Shown: one piece after another, positions 33,827 to 47,207 of the stretch | How the letters are laid out: every line of letters starts with the position of its first letter | Numbering within the stretch: position 1 is the stretch's first letter | NCBI GenBank assembly: GCA_003339415.1 | Contig: PDHQ01000014.1 | Span: 248,420-312,419, forward strand | Reading direction: 5' to 3' | From: Ophiocordyceps camponoti-saundersi (nom. inval.) | Taxonomy: Eukaryota > Ascomycota > Sordariomycetes > Hypocreales > Ophiocordycipitaceae | Length of the DNA: 64,000 bases | Program-made: the position numbers and the translations under genes | The notes under the pieces: generated by a model | Database searches by the model: none | What the model was told of the DNA's origin: nothing | What the model saw: only the letters and a program-made list of their open reading frames with translations

Positions 33827-36793
33827 ATGGCGGCCGTAGACCCCCAAAACATCCGCCACAGCGACGACGTCGCCGTCGCCGCAGCCGCCCAAGATGATGG
33901 CGCCCGAGATGGAAGCGCTCTGACACGCTCCGCCGACGCGTCCATTTCCACGTCCCTCGCCCGACTGTCGCTCGATCCTCGCACTCCCCTTCATCATCTA
34001 CCGCCCTCGCCGCCCGAGACGGCTGCTGACTCCGCTGCCGGCCGAGGGAGCCTCACCTCTGCCCTCTCGGCCCCTTCACTCCTCACTCACTCCCCCCCCG
34101 TCCAAGAGGCGACACTGACGCCTCTGACCCCGCGACTGCGTCCACATTCCACTGCCCGCAAGCCATCCCCCGGCCTGGCCGCCCGCCTACGGGCCTTGGG
34201 CTTCGGGAGCTCCACTAAGAAGACGTCTCCGCCGGCGGCCCTGCGCCCCGAAACCGTGGGCCGGCTCGACGAGGACCAGTTGCGCCAGCTGCACGACAAA
34301 CTGCGAGCTGCCTCTCCGCTCGGCCCCATCGTATCCAAGCGCGGCCGTCCCTGGAAGGGTCCCGGCGAAGGCCCGACGCCACTGCCCTCACCCTCATCAT
34401 CGGCGCCCACCATGGATACTCAAAAATGCCGCACGCCCGAGCACACCAACGGGAACGGCACCAAGATCAGCATCGACACCCGTCGCGACATCATCGACCC
34501 CCCCTCCCCCGATCATGACCTGCCGCCCTCCCCGCCTCCAAAGGACACGCCTCCTCACTCCTCCGACGTGGACGACTCCTCCGACTACGTCCCCGGTCTT
34601 GGCTCCTACTTCACCTCGGGCCGTGAAAGACCGGGCTCCATCTACACCTTGTCCCGTGCCTCGTTCGCCAACCAGCTGGCGCAGCTGACGTCGTTGCAGC
34701 TGCCCGATGCCGAGTCGCTATCTAGTAAAGTGTCGGCCATCCGCAACGCCCAGGTAGCTGCAAAGGCGCTCATCAACGCCGCCGATCAGATCCGGAGCTG
34801 GATCTTCAAGGCTCATGATGTCATCAGCGGCCTCGACGGCGAGGACGATGTCGAATGGGCCGCTGCCGGCGGTAGGGAAGGGCTGGAAGAGGTGGAGAGT
34901 GCCATCGCTCGCTTCGGTCATCTCATCAACGTCTACGTCGGCGCCATCGAGGAGCTGCAGGCGCGTCAAGACGTCTCGTCCGTCTCATCAGATGATTTGC
35001 GCCGCGCCGTGAGTCAGATGGACACCATACTCGATGAATGGGCCAAAGTCCGAGCCACTCTCTGCGGCGTACGTACCCAGGTTGAGATTGCCATGGAATG
35101 GGAAGAGCTGTGGAACAGCGTCCTGGGCGACATCCAGAGCGAGATGGACGAGTTGAGCCGCCTCGTATTCGAAATGGAAGAGCGGCGCCACAAAACGGCC
35201 GTCTCTAATGGTGACGGCGTCGACATTGGTGACCTGGAGACTATCGTCGAGGACTCCCCTACCGGCGCCGCCTCGCGCCTCCGGGCCCCGAGCCGCCTCA
35301 GCCTCGCCGGGGTGGGTATGAGCCCGACCGCACCCGGCTCGCCCGGCCTGTCGCTCGACGACTCGAGCCTGCTCGCCTTGTTCGCCCGGATGCAACCGCT
35401 GAGGGCGTCGCTCGACTTCTTGCCCATGCGCCTATCCGTCTTCGCCGCCCGCGCCGAGAGGTCCTTTCCCACGGCGTGCGAGGAGCTCGAGATGCGGCGT
35501 ACTGGCCTCGACGCCAGTTACAGGAAGCTCGAAAAGGACGCCGAATCGCTACGCAAAGAGCTCGGTGAGGATCGCTGGGTGATCGTCTTCCGTGGCGCAG
35601 GGCGCCAGGCCCAGAAGATGCTCGAATCGGTTCAGCGCTCAATGCAGAAGCTCGGAGAGGCGCTCGACGCCGGCCTGCAGCTGTCGAGCCCGGCTGCGAC
35701 GATCAAGAAGATTGAGAGCTACGAGGCCAAGAAGCTGCACTACGGGCCGGCCATCGAGAGGGTGCTCTCCATCATCGAAAAGGGCATCCGGGACCGGCTG
35801 ACGGTCAACGGCGAGATTATGCGCCTCCACGCCGACACGCAGTCTCGATGGGAGATTCTCAAGGCCCGCATCGTCGACATGGACGCCATCCTCGACGACA
35901 TGCCGGCCGATCGAAAGGGACAGCAGCAGCTACGCGACTCGGTATCCAGCCTCCTCTCCATCGACCGGTCCACGCTCGGCAGCGGCCACGAAACGCCCGG
36001 CAGTTCGCCGCCGTCGTCCGTCATCATGTCCAGCCTCGGCCTCGACCCGCACACGCCCGCCTCCAAAGCCAAATCTGGTCACAAGAGACGCCCGTCTCCG
36101 CCGTTGACCTCGTCGCAGACGGCCCGGAGAACGGGAGTCCGTCTGTCAACGATCCCGAGCGCGGCCGCGTCATCGTCCCCCTCGTCTCAGTCGCCGCGCC
36201 CAGCCTCGTCGCTCATCAACCGCCCTCGATGGAATACGTCGACCAACATCTCCAAGCTCGACACCAGCTTCAACAACCTCTCGCCCCTCAGCGCCGCGAC
36301 GCCCAGCCCCTATACCAGGTCGACGCCGGGCGGGCTGCGATCCGTCTCAGCCCTGTCTCCTCCCATCGGCAGCTCCCTGCTCCCGGCTCCGCGCAGCGCC
36401 TTGCCGCGGGCCACCTCGGAGTCGCCTAGCATCAGACAGACGTTTAGCCGTTCTCGCTTTGCGGTCTCACCCGCCTCGTCGCTTCCCTCGCCCGGCCCGT
36501 ATTCGCAGAAGTTCGTCTCGAGGCCTCGCACGCTACTGTCCAAGAGCTCCATGTCGGCCCTGGCGCCCAAACGACGCTCCGCCGCGAACCGGTCCGCCGA
36601 CGGCACACAGGTCAACCGGCCGGCTAGCTCTCTGGCCTTGACGTCTCGTCGAAGTAGCCTGCTCCCGATGCCCAAGGAGAAGCCACAGGACAATAGCGGC
36701 GGCCGCACCAGCTCGCGACTGAGCTCCGCCAGTCGTTCCAGCATGCGAAAGGCGACAGATGGCAAAGAATCGAGGCCGAAGTGGCGGCCTTGA
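33827..36793 (+). CDS. KAR9-family spindle-orientation / karyogamy protein
   Basis: 988-aa single-exon protein. Kar9 family members link microtubule plus ends (through Bim1/EB1) to actin-myosin transport and orient the spindle or nucleus. The helical KAR9 domain covers about residues 270-700: SIYTLSRASFANQLAQLTSL, LPDAESLSSKVSAI, EDDVEWAAAGGREGLEEVES, MEWEELWNSVLGDIQSEMDE, then KKIESYEAKKLHYGPAIERVLSII. The flanks are Ser/Pro-rich and disordered. The C-terminal third is Ser/Arg/Pro-rich and basic, with SSLIPRP-like short linear motifs (SSLINRP, GSSLLPAP) resembling EB1-binding SxIP contexts. ATG at 33,827 (MAAVDPQN) was chosen. The Pro-rich 5' leader is long and pyrimidine-rich. Family assignment is from remembered consensus. 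Confidence 0.85.
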   Translation: MAAVDPQNIRHSDDVAVAAAAQDDGARDGSALTRSADASISTSLARLSLDPRTPLHHLPPSPPETAADSAAGRGSLTSALSAPSLLTHSPPVQEATLTPLTPRLRPHSTARKPSPGLAARLRALGFGSSTKKTSPPAALRPETVGRLDEDQLRQLHDKLRAASPLGPIVSKRGRPWKGPGEGPTPLPSPSSSAPTMDTQKCRTPEHTNGNGTKISIDTRRDIIDPPSPDHDLPPSPPPKDTPPHSSDVDDSSDYVPGLGSYFTSGRERPGSIYTLSRASFANQLAQLTSLQLPDAESLSSKVSAIRNAQVAAKALINAADQIRSWIFKAHDVISGLDGEDDVEWAAAGGREGLEEVESAIARFGHLINVYVGAIEELQARQDVSSVSSDDLRRAVSQMDTILDEWAKVRATLCGVRTQVEIAMEWEELWNSVLGDIQSEMDELSRLVFEMEERRHKTAVSNGDGVDIGDLETIVEDSPTGAASRLRAPSRLSLAGVGMSPTAPGSPGLSLDDSSLLALFARMQPLRASLDFLPMRLSVFAARAERSFPTACEELEMRRTGLDASYRKLEKDAESLRKELGEDRWVIVFRGAGRQAQKMLESVQRSMQKLGEALDAGLQLSSPAATIKKIESYEAKKLHYGPAIERVLSIIEKGIRDRLTVNGEIMRLHADTQSRWEILKARIVDMDAILDDMPADRKGQQQLRDSVSSLLSIDRSTLGSGHETPGSSPPSSVIMSSLGLDPHTPASKAKSGHKRRPSPPLTSSQTARRTGVRLSTIPSAAASSSPSSQSPRPASSLINRPRWNTSTNISKLDTSFNNLSPLSAATPSPYTRSTPGGLRSVSALSPPIGSSLLPAPRSALPRATSESPSIRQTFSRSRFAVSPASSLPSPGPYSQKFVSRPRTLLSKSSMSALAPKRRSAANRSADGTQVNRPASSLALTSRRSSLLPMPKEKPQDNSGGRTSSRLSSASRSSMRKATDGKESRPKWRP

Positions 36794-38001
36794 CATCTAC
36801 GAAAGCACCATCATATCTCATCATAACCACGACGAACAGGGTCGCGACTATTCTATCGAGTTCCAAGGCGCCGCCACCACCAACCTTCCCCCTCATCAAC
36901 CCTTACCCTAGTGTCGCCCACGGCGAGACCTCATCCTTCGAGACAAACGTCTCTTTGTTTTCCACATATGTCGGCGCGGCGCATATAGGCATGGCCACGG
37001 AAAAGCGCCCCCCTTTTCTCCCCCCTTTTATCTTCTCCACATGCCATTTCTGTGTCCTTTTCATCTTCTCCCTTTGCCAACCTCGACCTTGGCGAGGGCA
37101 TCGATATTTTCCCCCGTCTGTTCTCCCTTTTGCGTTTACACCATTTGCCATGAAACTACTCATATACAGCACGTGGACCGGAAGCTGGTTCGGCGCCTAA
37201 AGGACTTACAAAAAAGGGGTGGGGAGTTCATCGGCCATGTTCTATATCACAACCCCCTTTTCCCCCTTGGCCTACCCCATGATAACATGTCATTTAAAGA
37301 TGAGATCAAGGGGGCCATTGCACTTTTCATCACCCCCTTGGGCCACAGTCTCGAGGTGTATCTAGACGCCGTCTCCCTTTCAGCTCGCTCGGCGCGTGGA
37401 TAGAGGGCTGGCTGGGTTTTTTTGATGTCACTTAGTGATACCTACCTACCTACCTACATAACCTCACCTGATGAACTATACTGCCACTATGAAGGAATCG
37501 CATCCTTGGTGGTTAGCGAGTTAATTGCGTTTTTTGAAATCGATGGCTGCCTTTTGTTAAGAGAAGGCCATTTTCTTCACTTGCTGCGGATACATGTTAT
37601 GCTCTTCTTTTCATCGTGACTTTTATGCCATCTTTAGAAACGACGCTGAAGTCGCTTGCAATGATTCAAGGTGAAGTAAGTAAGATATGATGGGTAAAGA
37701 TAAGAACACCGACGCCAGTTTCCCCATGCAGATGCTTCGCCCACCTCCCGTTTGTCCTCGACTTCAACAGAAGAGCTTCATATTGATGAACAAGTCGAGC
37801 GGATAGACACCGGCTTCTCCATGTACACACTCCTACACGACCTTCATCGAAGGGGTAAAGGGGAAGAGTTGAGGAATCGATGCCGGAAGAGAAACAAGTT
37901 CGTACGGACCGTACGATCGTAGCAAAGAAAGCCACGAGACCATCTCAGCGACGTAAGCAATGGAAGCAATCGCACAGCGTCAAAGCCATGGCTCTCCCAT
38001 C
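36794..38001. other. Intergenic region between convergent genes
   Basis: About 1.2 kb; the KAR9-like and RecQ genes converge here. CT-rich patches and a CTAC tetranucleotide run (37,442-37,456). No supported gene. Confidence 0.55.
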
Positions 38002-41000
38002 TCAAAGGGGCATGAGCCCGATGCCTCCAGACTTCTTCACCAGCTTGCCATCTCTCTTCGAAGCGCCCCCCGCACCACCAGCAGCCGGCCTTGTCGAAGA
38101 GCCGCTAGCCCTCCGACTGGAGCCGTAACCGCCTTTGCGTCTTGAGGATGACGAGCCGTTGCCGTTGCCGCCGCCGCCTCCGGCACCTCGCTTCTGCCAG
38201 CGCTTGCCCGAAAACTTCCTCCCGCCTCCCCTGTATGACGACTTGTTGGAGGACCGGCTCTGGCCCGATGCTTGCTGGCTTTCGAGACCTTGCAGCCTGT
38301 TGTGGAAGGCCTGGACGTCGGCCCGGAGCGGCGGTGGCGGCTGTGGCGGCGCGTTAAAGTAGTGCGAGTCCTCCTCTCCGGTCTTGACGTCCTCCATGTC
38401 ATCATCTGCCTCCATCTCCGAGCTGATGAGGTCGACGATGTCTTCGTCCACGCCTCCCGCCGCCAGGATCTGCTGGTATAAGTCGTAATGCTGCCTTAAG
38501 AGCGGTAGCAGCTTCGGTCCGTGCTCTGCTACCTTTTGGACGTCTATGCCCGGAATCCCAGACATCTTATCGAGTGACGTCGTCCAGTTCATGGCCATCT
38601 CGCGAAAGTCGCGCTCCGTGAAGAGCGGCCGTCTCAGCTCTTTGGCGTTGCGGATGCGCTCCTCCACTTTCTGGGCTTCGAGCACGAAGGCGTTGACCAG
38701 GTCTTGGTGTATCTCGGACAGGCTTCCCAGCCGCTCGTCGACGGTGATCTGCGGTCCGAGGGGTTTTTTGCTCCTGGGTCCGACGACGCTCCTGGCTGCT
38801 GGCCTGGCCGGGCGATGCTTGGGCAGGGGCTCGAAGGCTTCTTCGTCACCATCGTCTTCTGCCTCGCGCATCTCCTCATCCGAGACGACGAAGCCGTCGT
38901 TGACGTAACCGTTAGACGTTGTCGGTAGGCCGTCCTCTTCGTCTCCGGATCCCCATTGCCAGATCCGAGACTGGCGCCGGTCCATCGTCGGAGACGACAC
39001 GTAGGTTGATTGTACCGGCGGTGATTCGCGGCTCTTCTTGGCTTTGCTAGTCTTGTTGGCGGTCTTGGACTTTGCCTTGGTCGACTTCGAGGCCTTTGGC
39101 TCTTCCGAGACCTGTATCGTGAGCATCAGCTTGCGCTGCCCCGTGAGGAACAGGCGCGCCGTCGGCCCGATCTGAAGATACTGGATGGCCATGCCGTGAT
39201 TGCCGACGACGTTGTCCTCGTTAAAGGCCTTTTCCGCCGATAGTCGATCGATGACGCGGACCAGCTCGTGCTTCTTGAGGCCCTTGGCCATGCCAAACTG
39301 CTCCTCGGAAAGTTCTTGCTCCCTCTCCGGGTACTGTTTGCCCAGCAGGATATCGGCACACTGATTTGGCGTTAGTCTCCTCTGATTCTGAACGACTCGA
39401 ATCGCCGCAATGGCGTAGGTTGAAAAGTCTTGCTGCTCAAAGACGAGCCCGGATCGACAGTTGTCACACGACTTCTGACACTGCCCCGGGACGAAGTCCT
39501 CTCCAAAGTAACGCAAGACCTCCGTCCGCCGGCAGTCGGAGATGTTGTCGCAGAAAGACGTGACCCGGTTGAGCATCACCATCTGTCGCTCTTTTTGCTC
39601 CATACTGCCCTCGCCGTCTGCAATCAGCCTCTTCAGGACCCTTATGTCCGCCTTTCCGAAAAACAGAATGCAGTCCGACGGCTTCCCGTCCCTCCCCGCA
39701 CGACCCGTCTCCTGGTAGTAGCCCTCCAGGCTCTTGGGCAGGCCGTGATGCATCACGAACCTCACGTCTGGCTTGTCGATGCCCATTCCAAAGGCGATTG
39801 TCGCCACAACTACCTTGACCGGCCCTTTCTGCCAGGCTGCCAGCACCTGGGCTTTCTCATGAGCCTCGACGGCGGCATGATAGTGGCGAGCTGTGATCCC
39901 TTCCTCTCGTAGCCTCTCGGCCACGCTCTCGGCTTGCTTCCTGGAGATGGTGTAGACGATGCCGGTCACGTTTCGGTACTTGGAGTTGATCAGATTTGCA
40001 ATCTTCTCCGTCGCGTCCGAATTGGACTTTTTGTGTTGAACCTCGTAATACAGGTTGGGCCGGTTGAAGCTCTGAGAGAAGATTTGGCAGCTCGTCATGC
40101 CCAGGTTGTGCCGTATGTCCACGATGACGTTCTGCGTCGCCGTAGCCGTGAGGGCCATGACGGGAACGTCTGGAAACTGGAGCCGCAACTGACCGAGCGT
40201 CTTGTAATCCGGTCGAAAGTCGTGCCCCCATTGACTAACACAGTGAGCCTCGTCGATGACCAGCCTGGCAAACTTTCCCCTGCGGTACAGATTCTGCATT
40301 GCTTTGGTGAAGAGAGTGCTCTTGCAGACCATCTCCGGCGTGACGTAGAGAATCTCGACAAAGTGCTCGGGGCTGCGCTCGTCAAATGCGCTCAACACCT
40401 GCCTCTTGTACTCGGCAGAGCACTCGCCGTTGAATGCCACGGCTTGTATGCCGAGAGCCTTCATGTGCTCCACCTGATCTTGCATCAGACTGAGTAAGGG
40501 TGAGACGACGACGGTGACGCCTCTCGTCTTGCCCGTCTTCACCACCGCGGGGAGCTGATAGCAGAGCGACTTGCCGCCTCCCGTAGGCATCAGAACAAAG
40601 GCATCTTGCCCGCCGAGGGTTGCGTTGATAGCCTCTAATTGATTGTGCCGGAAGCCTCTCATCCTGAAGCGGTCTTTGAGTATCTTCTGTACCTCGGGGG
40701 ACCACGAATGCTTCATCAGTTCCGGGGGAATGCTGAGGCTCGACGCTGGCGGCCGCTTTGACAGAGTGTTAGCTGGAACCAGTGTATTCCCCGATGCGGG
40801 TGAGAGAACCTGGCGAGATCTTCCAGGGGTCACCCCTTTCCCGGACTGACGGGTCTCGTAATCTTGAGCAAAGGCTAGCATATCGGCATCGTCGCTAAAA
40901 TCACTGAAGTTGTCCCCTCCGCCACCCACGTGTGTGCGACTCCTCGGTGGAGCAGTGTAGGCGCTCTTCGATTGCGCCGTCGGCCGACGAGGTGTGGGAA

Positions 41001-43112
41001 AGGGGGCCAAGTCGTTGTCTCCAATGTCCGCGAAAAGATCCTCCTGTTCATCAAGTCTGGTGGTGGGACGGGCGACAGCCTTGTCCTTGCTGGCTTGACT
41101 TGCTTTGAACTGGTTGAGCTCCTTGGAAACGACGTCGTCCCAGAAGTCTTCCTCGTTGAGAGATGCTTTGTCGTCCCGCGATCTCGCTAACATCGGGTCA
41201 TCCCGCGGACGACATCGAGATGTGCTGGGAAGCTGAGTCTGCTGAACTACCTGCGTCTCTGCGGCCGCGATGATGGACGGTTGCTCTGAAAGGGCTGACG
41301 TGTTCATCGTGCCACCGTAAGATGGCTGCGTGCCCAAAACGACGGCACTGCCAGTTCCCGTATCGGTCATGAGTTCGGAGAAGCTTGTCTTATCCAGACC
41401 AGCATCGGACAGGAGGCGGATCAGCTGCTGTTCCATTTCCTGAACTCGATCGGTCAGCTCATCAAGCTGAATCTCATCCTCGTCGGTATCGAGTCCATTT
41501 GCATAGGATTCAGCCACCTCATTCGCGAGTGACTCTCGTCGCTCACAAATAGCTCTGTAAGAGTCCATGGAGTTGACCAAGCTCGTCAAGGCGCTTTGCT
41601 GTTTCAGTAGCCGTTCCTTTTCAGCCTTGACAGCGTTGCGCTTCTCTTTCGGCCATCTCTCATTGACGGCCCGCGAATAGGCCCGGCCGTTCAGCTGGAT
41701 CTGCGATTCTAGTGAGGTAAGCCTTTGGCTCAAGGCTTGCGGGTTCGCTGACAGAAGTGTCAAGAGCTTCGGTGCCTGGCTGGACGGCGGAGAGCTATGC
41801 GTAGTATCGACGGTATCGCTGCCCACGCTCGTCTTACCACCGCCGTAGGCTGAGACGTCATCACAACTTGCATCGCCATGCATCTGAGGCTCTGATCTGG
41901 GCCTCGTAGACTTATCGCTAGAATCAACGTTGGTGAACTTTTGGTTCGCACTACAGGAAGGTGGCGTGACGAACTCGTCTTCGGAGTCAGGCACACAGTC
42001 ATTCTCCTTGTTCTCACCAGCCTTTTCAACTTGCCGACCTGCCTCGTCTCCGGAGGAGAGAGAAAAAGTCGACGGCTCGAGAGACACCCTTCGTCTTTTG
42101 CGGACTTCTTGAGAGCTCGGAGGGTCATGATCCTTGACGGGCGCTTGGCTCTTTGCGAGCTGATCGCGTCGCTCGGTCACCCGTCTCGATGGTGAAGAGA
42201 CTTCTTCCGCAACCAGTGAGAGGGCAGCGCCTTTCTTCGCCTTGCCTGAGAGGTCTTTCGCGGTGCCCTTTCCAGCTCTCGACCGGCTGCTTCCCATAGC
42301 GGAGGCATGATGGCCGGGTGCAGATTTTACTCTGGGTGTCGAGGCTGGTGGATCGGTGCCCAGTATTTGGTAGACGTCGGGAAATTCCTCTTCAAGGTCA
42401 GCCCGGCAAATGCTCGTACCATCACACTTCCTCTTTTTGGCGCTTCTGGACGGAGCCGGAGATGACCAGAAGGCAGTCTTTTCGTCCCATAGTTTGACAT
42501 CATCTCCGAATTCGAGGGACCCAGCCGAGGCATTGGCTTCCTCCGTAAGGTCCATGACCTCCAGATCATCGTCGTCGAAGTCGGTAAAGTCGAGCTTCGT
42601 CGTCGGCGAGGACACCGGACGGGGCGCTTTCTTGTTCGAGGCCTGAAGTCGACTTCGCGCTGTAGATGGGCGCCCTAGTACGATACATCAGCAAGACCTG
42701 CGAAAGCAACTTTGGGTTCGGTCAACGGACCGGCATCTTGGGCCGCCGGACCGGCGCGTTGCTCCTTGGCCCGCTCATCCCCCGTAGCAGACGGCGTCAA
42801 GAGCTGTTGGGAGATGAGGAGCGGCTTCTTGGACTTGGTGGTCGAAGTCAGCCGCCCCATACTGCGAGCCTCGACCGTATCGTCGCGAGGGACAGTCAAG
42901 TCATCTCCACGAGCGTCCGAATCGCAGGTATTTCCGCGATTGATCGAATTGACAGCTCTGGACCGAGGGGCCGAGGCAGTCGACGTTTGTGATTGCGGCG
43001 GTTGTGACGGTGCGTGGGCTCCGGAAGCGGGGAAGGTCTGGGCGGCAGGCTTCGTGGAGGAGGCGTTGCTCATCAACCATGTGAGATGCTCCGCGAGGTT
43101 ATTCCGAGTCAT
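38002..43112 (-). CDS. RecQ DNA helicase (Sgs1/BLM/QDE-3 type)
   Basis: 3'-5' helicase that unwinds recombination intermediates with Top3; the Neurospora orthologue QDE-3 also acts in quelling. Exon 1 is 43112-42687, intron 42686-42643 (44 nt, GTATCG...TTCAG), exon 2 is 42642-38002; 1688 aa. The conserved start [16 protein letters not shown] supports exon 1. Walker [15 protein letters not shown] lies near residue 826, [17 protein letters not shown] near 936, motif [14 protein letters not shown] after that. The RecQ zinc-binding cysteines ([10 protein letters not shown]...[11 protein letters not shown]) and the RQC winged helix follow. An HRDC-like region sits near residues 1440-1510. The tail is Gly/Arg/Ser-rich (about 1595-1680). 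The N-terminal 700 residues are mostly disordered with one coiled coil. All helicase motifs look intact. Confidence 0.93.
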
Positions 43113-43570
43113 GAAGCCGACGGCCGAGCTGTTTGCTTTCGCGACCGCCCTTTTTCGAAGCCTCAAGGCGGGAGAGGGCCGGAGATGGTGATGGCCCATG
43201 GGGCGCGTGACGCGTCGGTTAGTCAGCAAATATGACAGCACATGACTTGGTTGAGGTTTCCGTTTTGAGAGTCTTCAAACATATTGATAACACCAAGCAT
43301 ATGTTGACCAGGGTCTAACTAGGCAGAAGAAACTCGGCTCTTTGAAAACTTCCAACAGATGGGAATCATACTTTCCAGTCACGTAGCCTCCGATAAGCAA
43401 ATAAAACGCTAATAAAGCCCACCGAAGAAATTCCTCAACGCTGCAAACCGGACAAGAAGCCATCAACACATCTGCCTCCACAGTTGCGAACCATCATCTT
43501 CCTCAGAAATTAATAGAGATCGAAATAATGAAGACTGAAATAAGTATCCAGATCTGAGACTTGTCTGCTC
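43113..43570. other. Short intergenic region upstream of the RecQ gene
   Basis: About 460 bp separating the RecQ start from the 3' end of the NACHT-ankyrin gene. No gene seen. Confidence 0.5.
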
Positions 43571-46500
43571 TCACTCCTCCGAAGAACTCTCGCTCTCTTG
43601 AATCTCCCTCTTCTCAACAGAGTTCTGCCGTAGCAACTCGATCATGTTATGACGCCCATTTGCGGCCAGCCGTGCAAGTGCCGCTTGACTATCCTCATCA
43701 TCAGGATCGAAAACGGCACCGTATTCGAGCAGAAGCTTGAAAGTGGTTTCGTCCCCAATCTTTGCGGCCTGTAAAAGTGGCGTTCTGTGTTTATAAAGTC
43801 CGCCCCTCGAGTTGACGTCGGCCCCCGCTGCGAGTAGTAACTTGACGATAGCCACCGCGCCTCTGGACGTGGCCAAGAATAATGGCGTCTGGCCTTCACA
43901 TGTGTCGTTGACGTCATAACCCTTGTCAAGCAGCAGCCTGACGAAATTCTCCTTCTCCCTCATCACGGCTGCCCCGAATACACGTTCCCTATGCTTTTTA
44001 TCAAACTGGAAATCGGCGCCCTTTTCGAGAAGCTGCTTGAGCATGTTCTCGCTCCCATGCCCCATAACATGTGATAACAAAGGTGTACCACATTTTGTTC
44101 TGTTCTTAACATCGGCGCCATGATCGAGCAAGAATTTCACCAAAGTCTCATTGCCCCCTACGACGGCAAGCGAGAGCGGTTTACAGAAACCGTTACGATC
44201 GCAGTTCACATCGGCACCCTTTTCGATCAGCAGCTCGACAATGCATTTATGCAAGCTTTGTTCTTGACAAGCCGGTGTAGAGGCACCCGATATGCTCGTC
44301 GGTCTGAAATCAGAGTCGTTCAGGAGAAACTTGCTCGTGGAGTATTGCGGCTTAGATGGGGAGGATGAGCAACGTGAAGTCGCATGAAATAGCGGGCTTT
44401 CTCCTGCATTATTTTTAGAGTCCGGGTCGACTCCTTCGGTCGCGAGGAGCATTTTAACAATGTCGACTTTAGCGTGTTTGATCGCCTCTGATAAAGCCGT
44501 GTCACCGTCATCTCGCCTGATGCTGGCGTCGGCGCCTTTATCCAGCAGCAACTTGACAATATCAGTATATCCATAACCGGCAGCGATGAAGAGCGCCGTC
44601 TTCCCATCCGAGTTCCTCATGTTGATTTGTTCGGCGCTTTTCTCTAGCAGTAACATCATCATAGAAGCATCCCCATCAGGGACAGCTAAATGGATCGCCG
44701 TCTGATCGCAGATGTCCGTTGCCTTTACGTCGGCACCATTCTCGAGCAGCAACTTGACTACAGACTCATTTTCCTGCCAAGCGTTGGCAGCCAATAAAAG
44801 CGGTGTTCGACCCCACGAGTCTTTTGCGTCAATGTTAATGTTGAAAGTGTTTTCTTTTCCCAAAATCGCTCGCAGGGGTCCAACAAGTCCGTAATCAGCC
44901 AGTAAGTGCAAAGTCTGATAGCCTTCAGGCACACGACGAGTATAGTCGAGTTTCTTCCAGATCCAAGCCCATAGTTGCACGAAATTCTCCGAAGGCCATG
45001 AAAGGTAAGTCAGGATATCTTCTTGAGGGACATTTTCTGCCTCGCTCTTTCCCACGTGTCTTGGCCAGGATTTAATGGAATATTCAAGCAGAGGAAAAGT
45101 TTTCTTTAGGATCTCACTGTCCGTGGGTAATTCATCTTTTAATTCGCAGATCTCTTCCATTGTCAGATATCGGACGCATGATCTCGCAAGCTGGTAATGT
45201 GAAATGCCAGCCGCATTATAGGCTGCGAAAGCGTTGTTTCCGGTCTCATTTAGGCCAGAATCGAGGAAGAGCAAGCCCTTGTTGACGAAGAAGTCTTTCG
45301 TAGACTGGTGGATGAGCTGTATGAATTGCTTGCTATCGAAGACAACAACCTCGGCAAGTCCCCGACTAAGGGACTTGAGTCTCTTCTTCATCTGCTCTTT
45401 GCTAGAGATGTGCTCCTCCATGTTTTGATACTGTTCCAGTCTGTGATGCGGGCAATTTATATCGATGGCTAAAGCCCATCGCATTTCGTCGAGTGACAAT
45501 AGTCGTCTTGCAAAGCATATCCACTGGAATAGTTTTAAGGAATACTTGCGGTCATCCATAGATATCAACAGGTCCTCATATAGTTGATCTAGTTCGACGG
45601 GCGTGGATTCGATGCTTCCTTTAATTCTGATGATGCTGTGTCCATCGTTTTCTAGCGTTAGGGCCCTTTGCGTTGCAAGACGAGCCCACAAGAAGATTCC
45701 AGAGGCACGCTTCGCGATCAGGGCCGGAACGGTCGACTCTGCCAAAATAGACGACTCTGAGAACTGAATGCGGACGTAAGTCGAAATATCCTTGGCGTTC
45801 TGATCTTCAAGACAGACCTCGACGCCATAATTGCCGGGTAGGATTGGATAATGACGACAAGAAAAACAGATATGGAAAAGGCCTCCAGTAGACGATATGC
45901 CTTGAAGAAGTGATTTGAAGAACTTGAACATGTTGAAGGCGTTCTCCTTGCCGCTTTCGTCCAATGCATCTACAAACAGCCACATTGCTCGATGCTTCAA
46001 TACTGCTGACAGACTCTTTCTGAAGAATTCTTGAAGCTCCTTTTCAGACCACTCCCATGCCTTGCCGGGTATGCCAACTGTGTCTTGCCGTTGTTTGAAA
46101 GAGGCGACAACATCCGACAGGGCAGCAGGCATCTGGCGGAGAAGTTGATGAAGGATAGATCGATAGAACCCAAGCGGAGTCTTCTGAAGAGCCGTGCCGC
46201 GGCCGTCGAAAAAGTATGTTAGAAATATGGCCTGGTTCCGGCAAATGCGATTTGATTTGATTCGATCAAAGACATAGCGGACCAACGTTGACTTTCCAGA
46301 GCCAGGTTTCCCTTTGATCCAAAGCAGCTGCCGATCGGTGTGTTTCCAAGCCCTATAATGATCGTGTTTGAGGAGCCACTTGCAGGTGCCGGAAACAGCG
46401 GTGTCAATGTCGTGATATCGGTCGGTCATCTCGGGAAACGCCAGAGACTGCAGGCACTTCTTCGTCGTCTCATCAATTGATACCGTCATCTCACCAGGTT

Positions 46501-47167
46501 GCCAGGCTAAATGTACTACTGATTAGCTACTACGGACAGGCCATAAAGAGGCAATGAGACAGTCTTGCTACATTACGTACGCTTTGATATACCGGCTCTC
46601 CAAGCAATGAGACGAAGTCTATCGCGAACCTTGCTATACTCGTTGTCATGTCTGCCGAACTTGACCAGTTCGACATGAGAGCTATTAATGGGACAGATAT
46701 GGTGCGAGTCATATTCGGACGCACGGCAGTGTATGGCGGAAGCTTTGGACACGAGAAAGACCTTGTCGCCGTCCATATTCCACTTTCCAGTCTTATCCTA
46801 CTGAGACTTGAGCTCGCTGGCCCTGCATGAGAGAGCATCAGACATACCTGTTTCAGAGTGCTTGACATCTCAGTCTCAAAGAAGCTGTAAATCTCAACGT
46901 CAGGTAGCGTATCGAGGAGCTTGTTAAACTCTCGTCGCAGGGTTGCGAGAACTGAAGAGTTCTTGTCGCTGAGAGACTCGACTAGGAAGCGATTTGCCCG
47001 ATTTCCCACCATATCCCTCAAGCCGTTGATATCCATGCCATCGTGCGGGACGGCAAAAAAGACGATGCCGTGTATGGCTTGGGCTAGCCTTTCGTATGAG
47101 GGTGATGCCGTTATCGAAGTTAGAGCCTGTCGTGATAGAAGGTCAGTTTTCCGGGTAATTACACATG

Positions 47168-47207
<40 letters not shown>

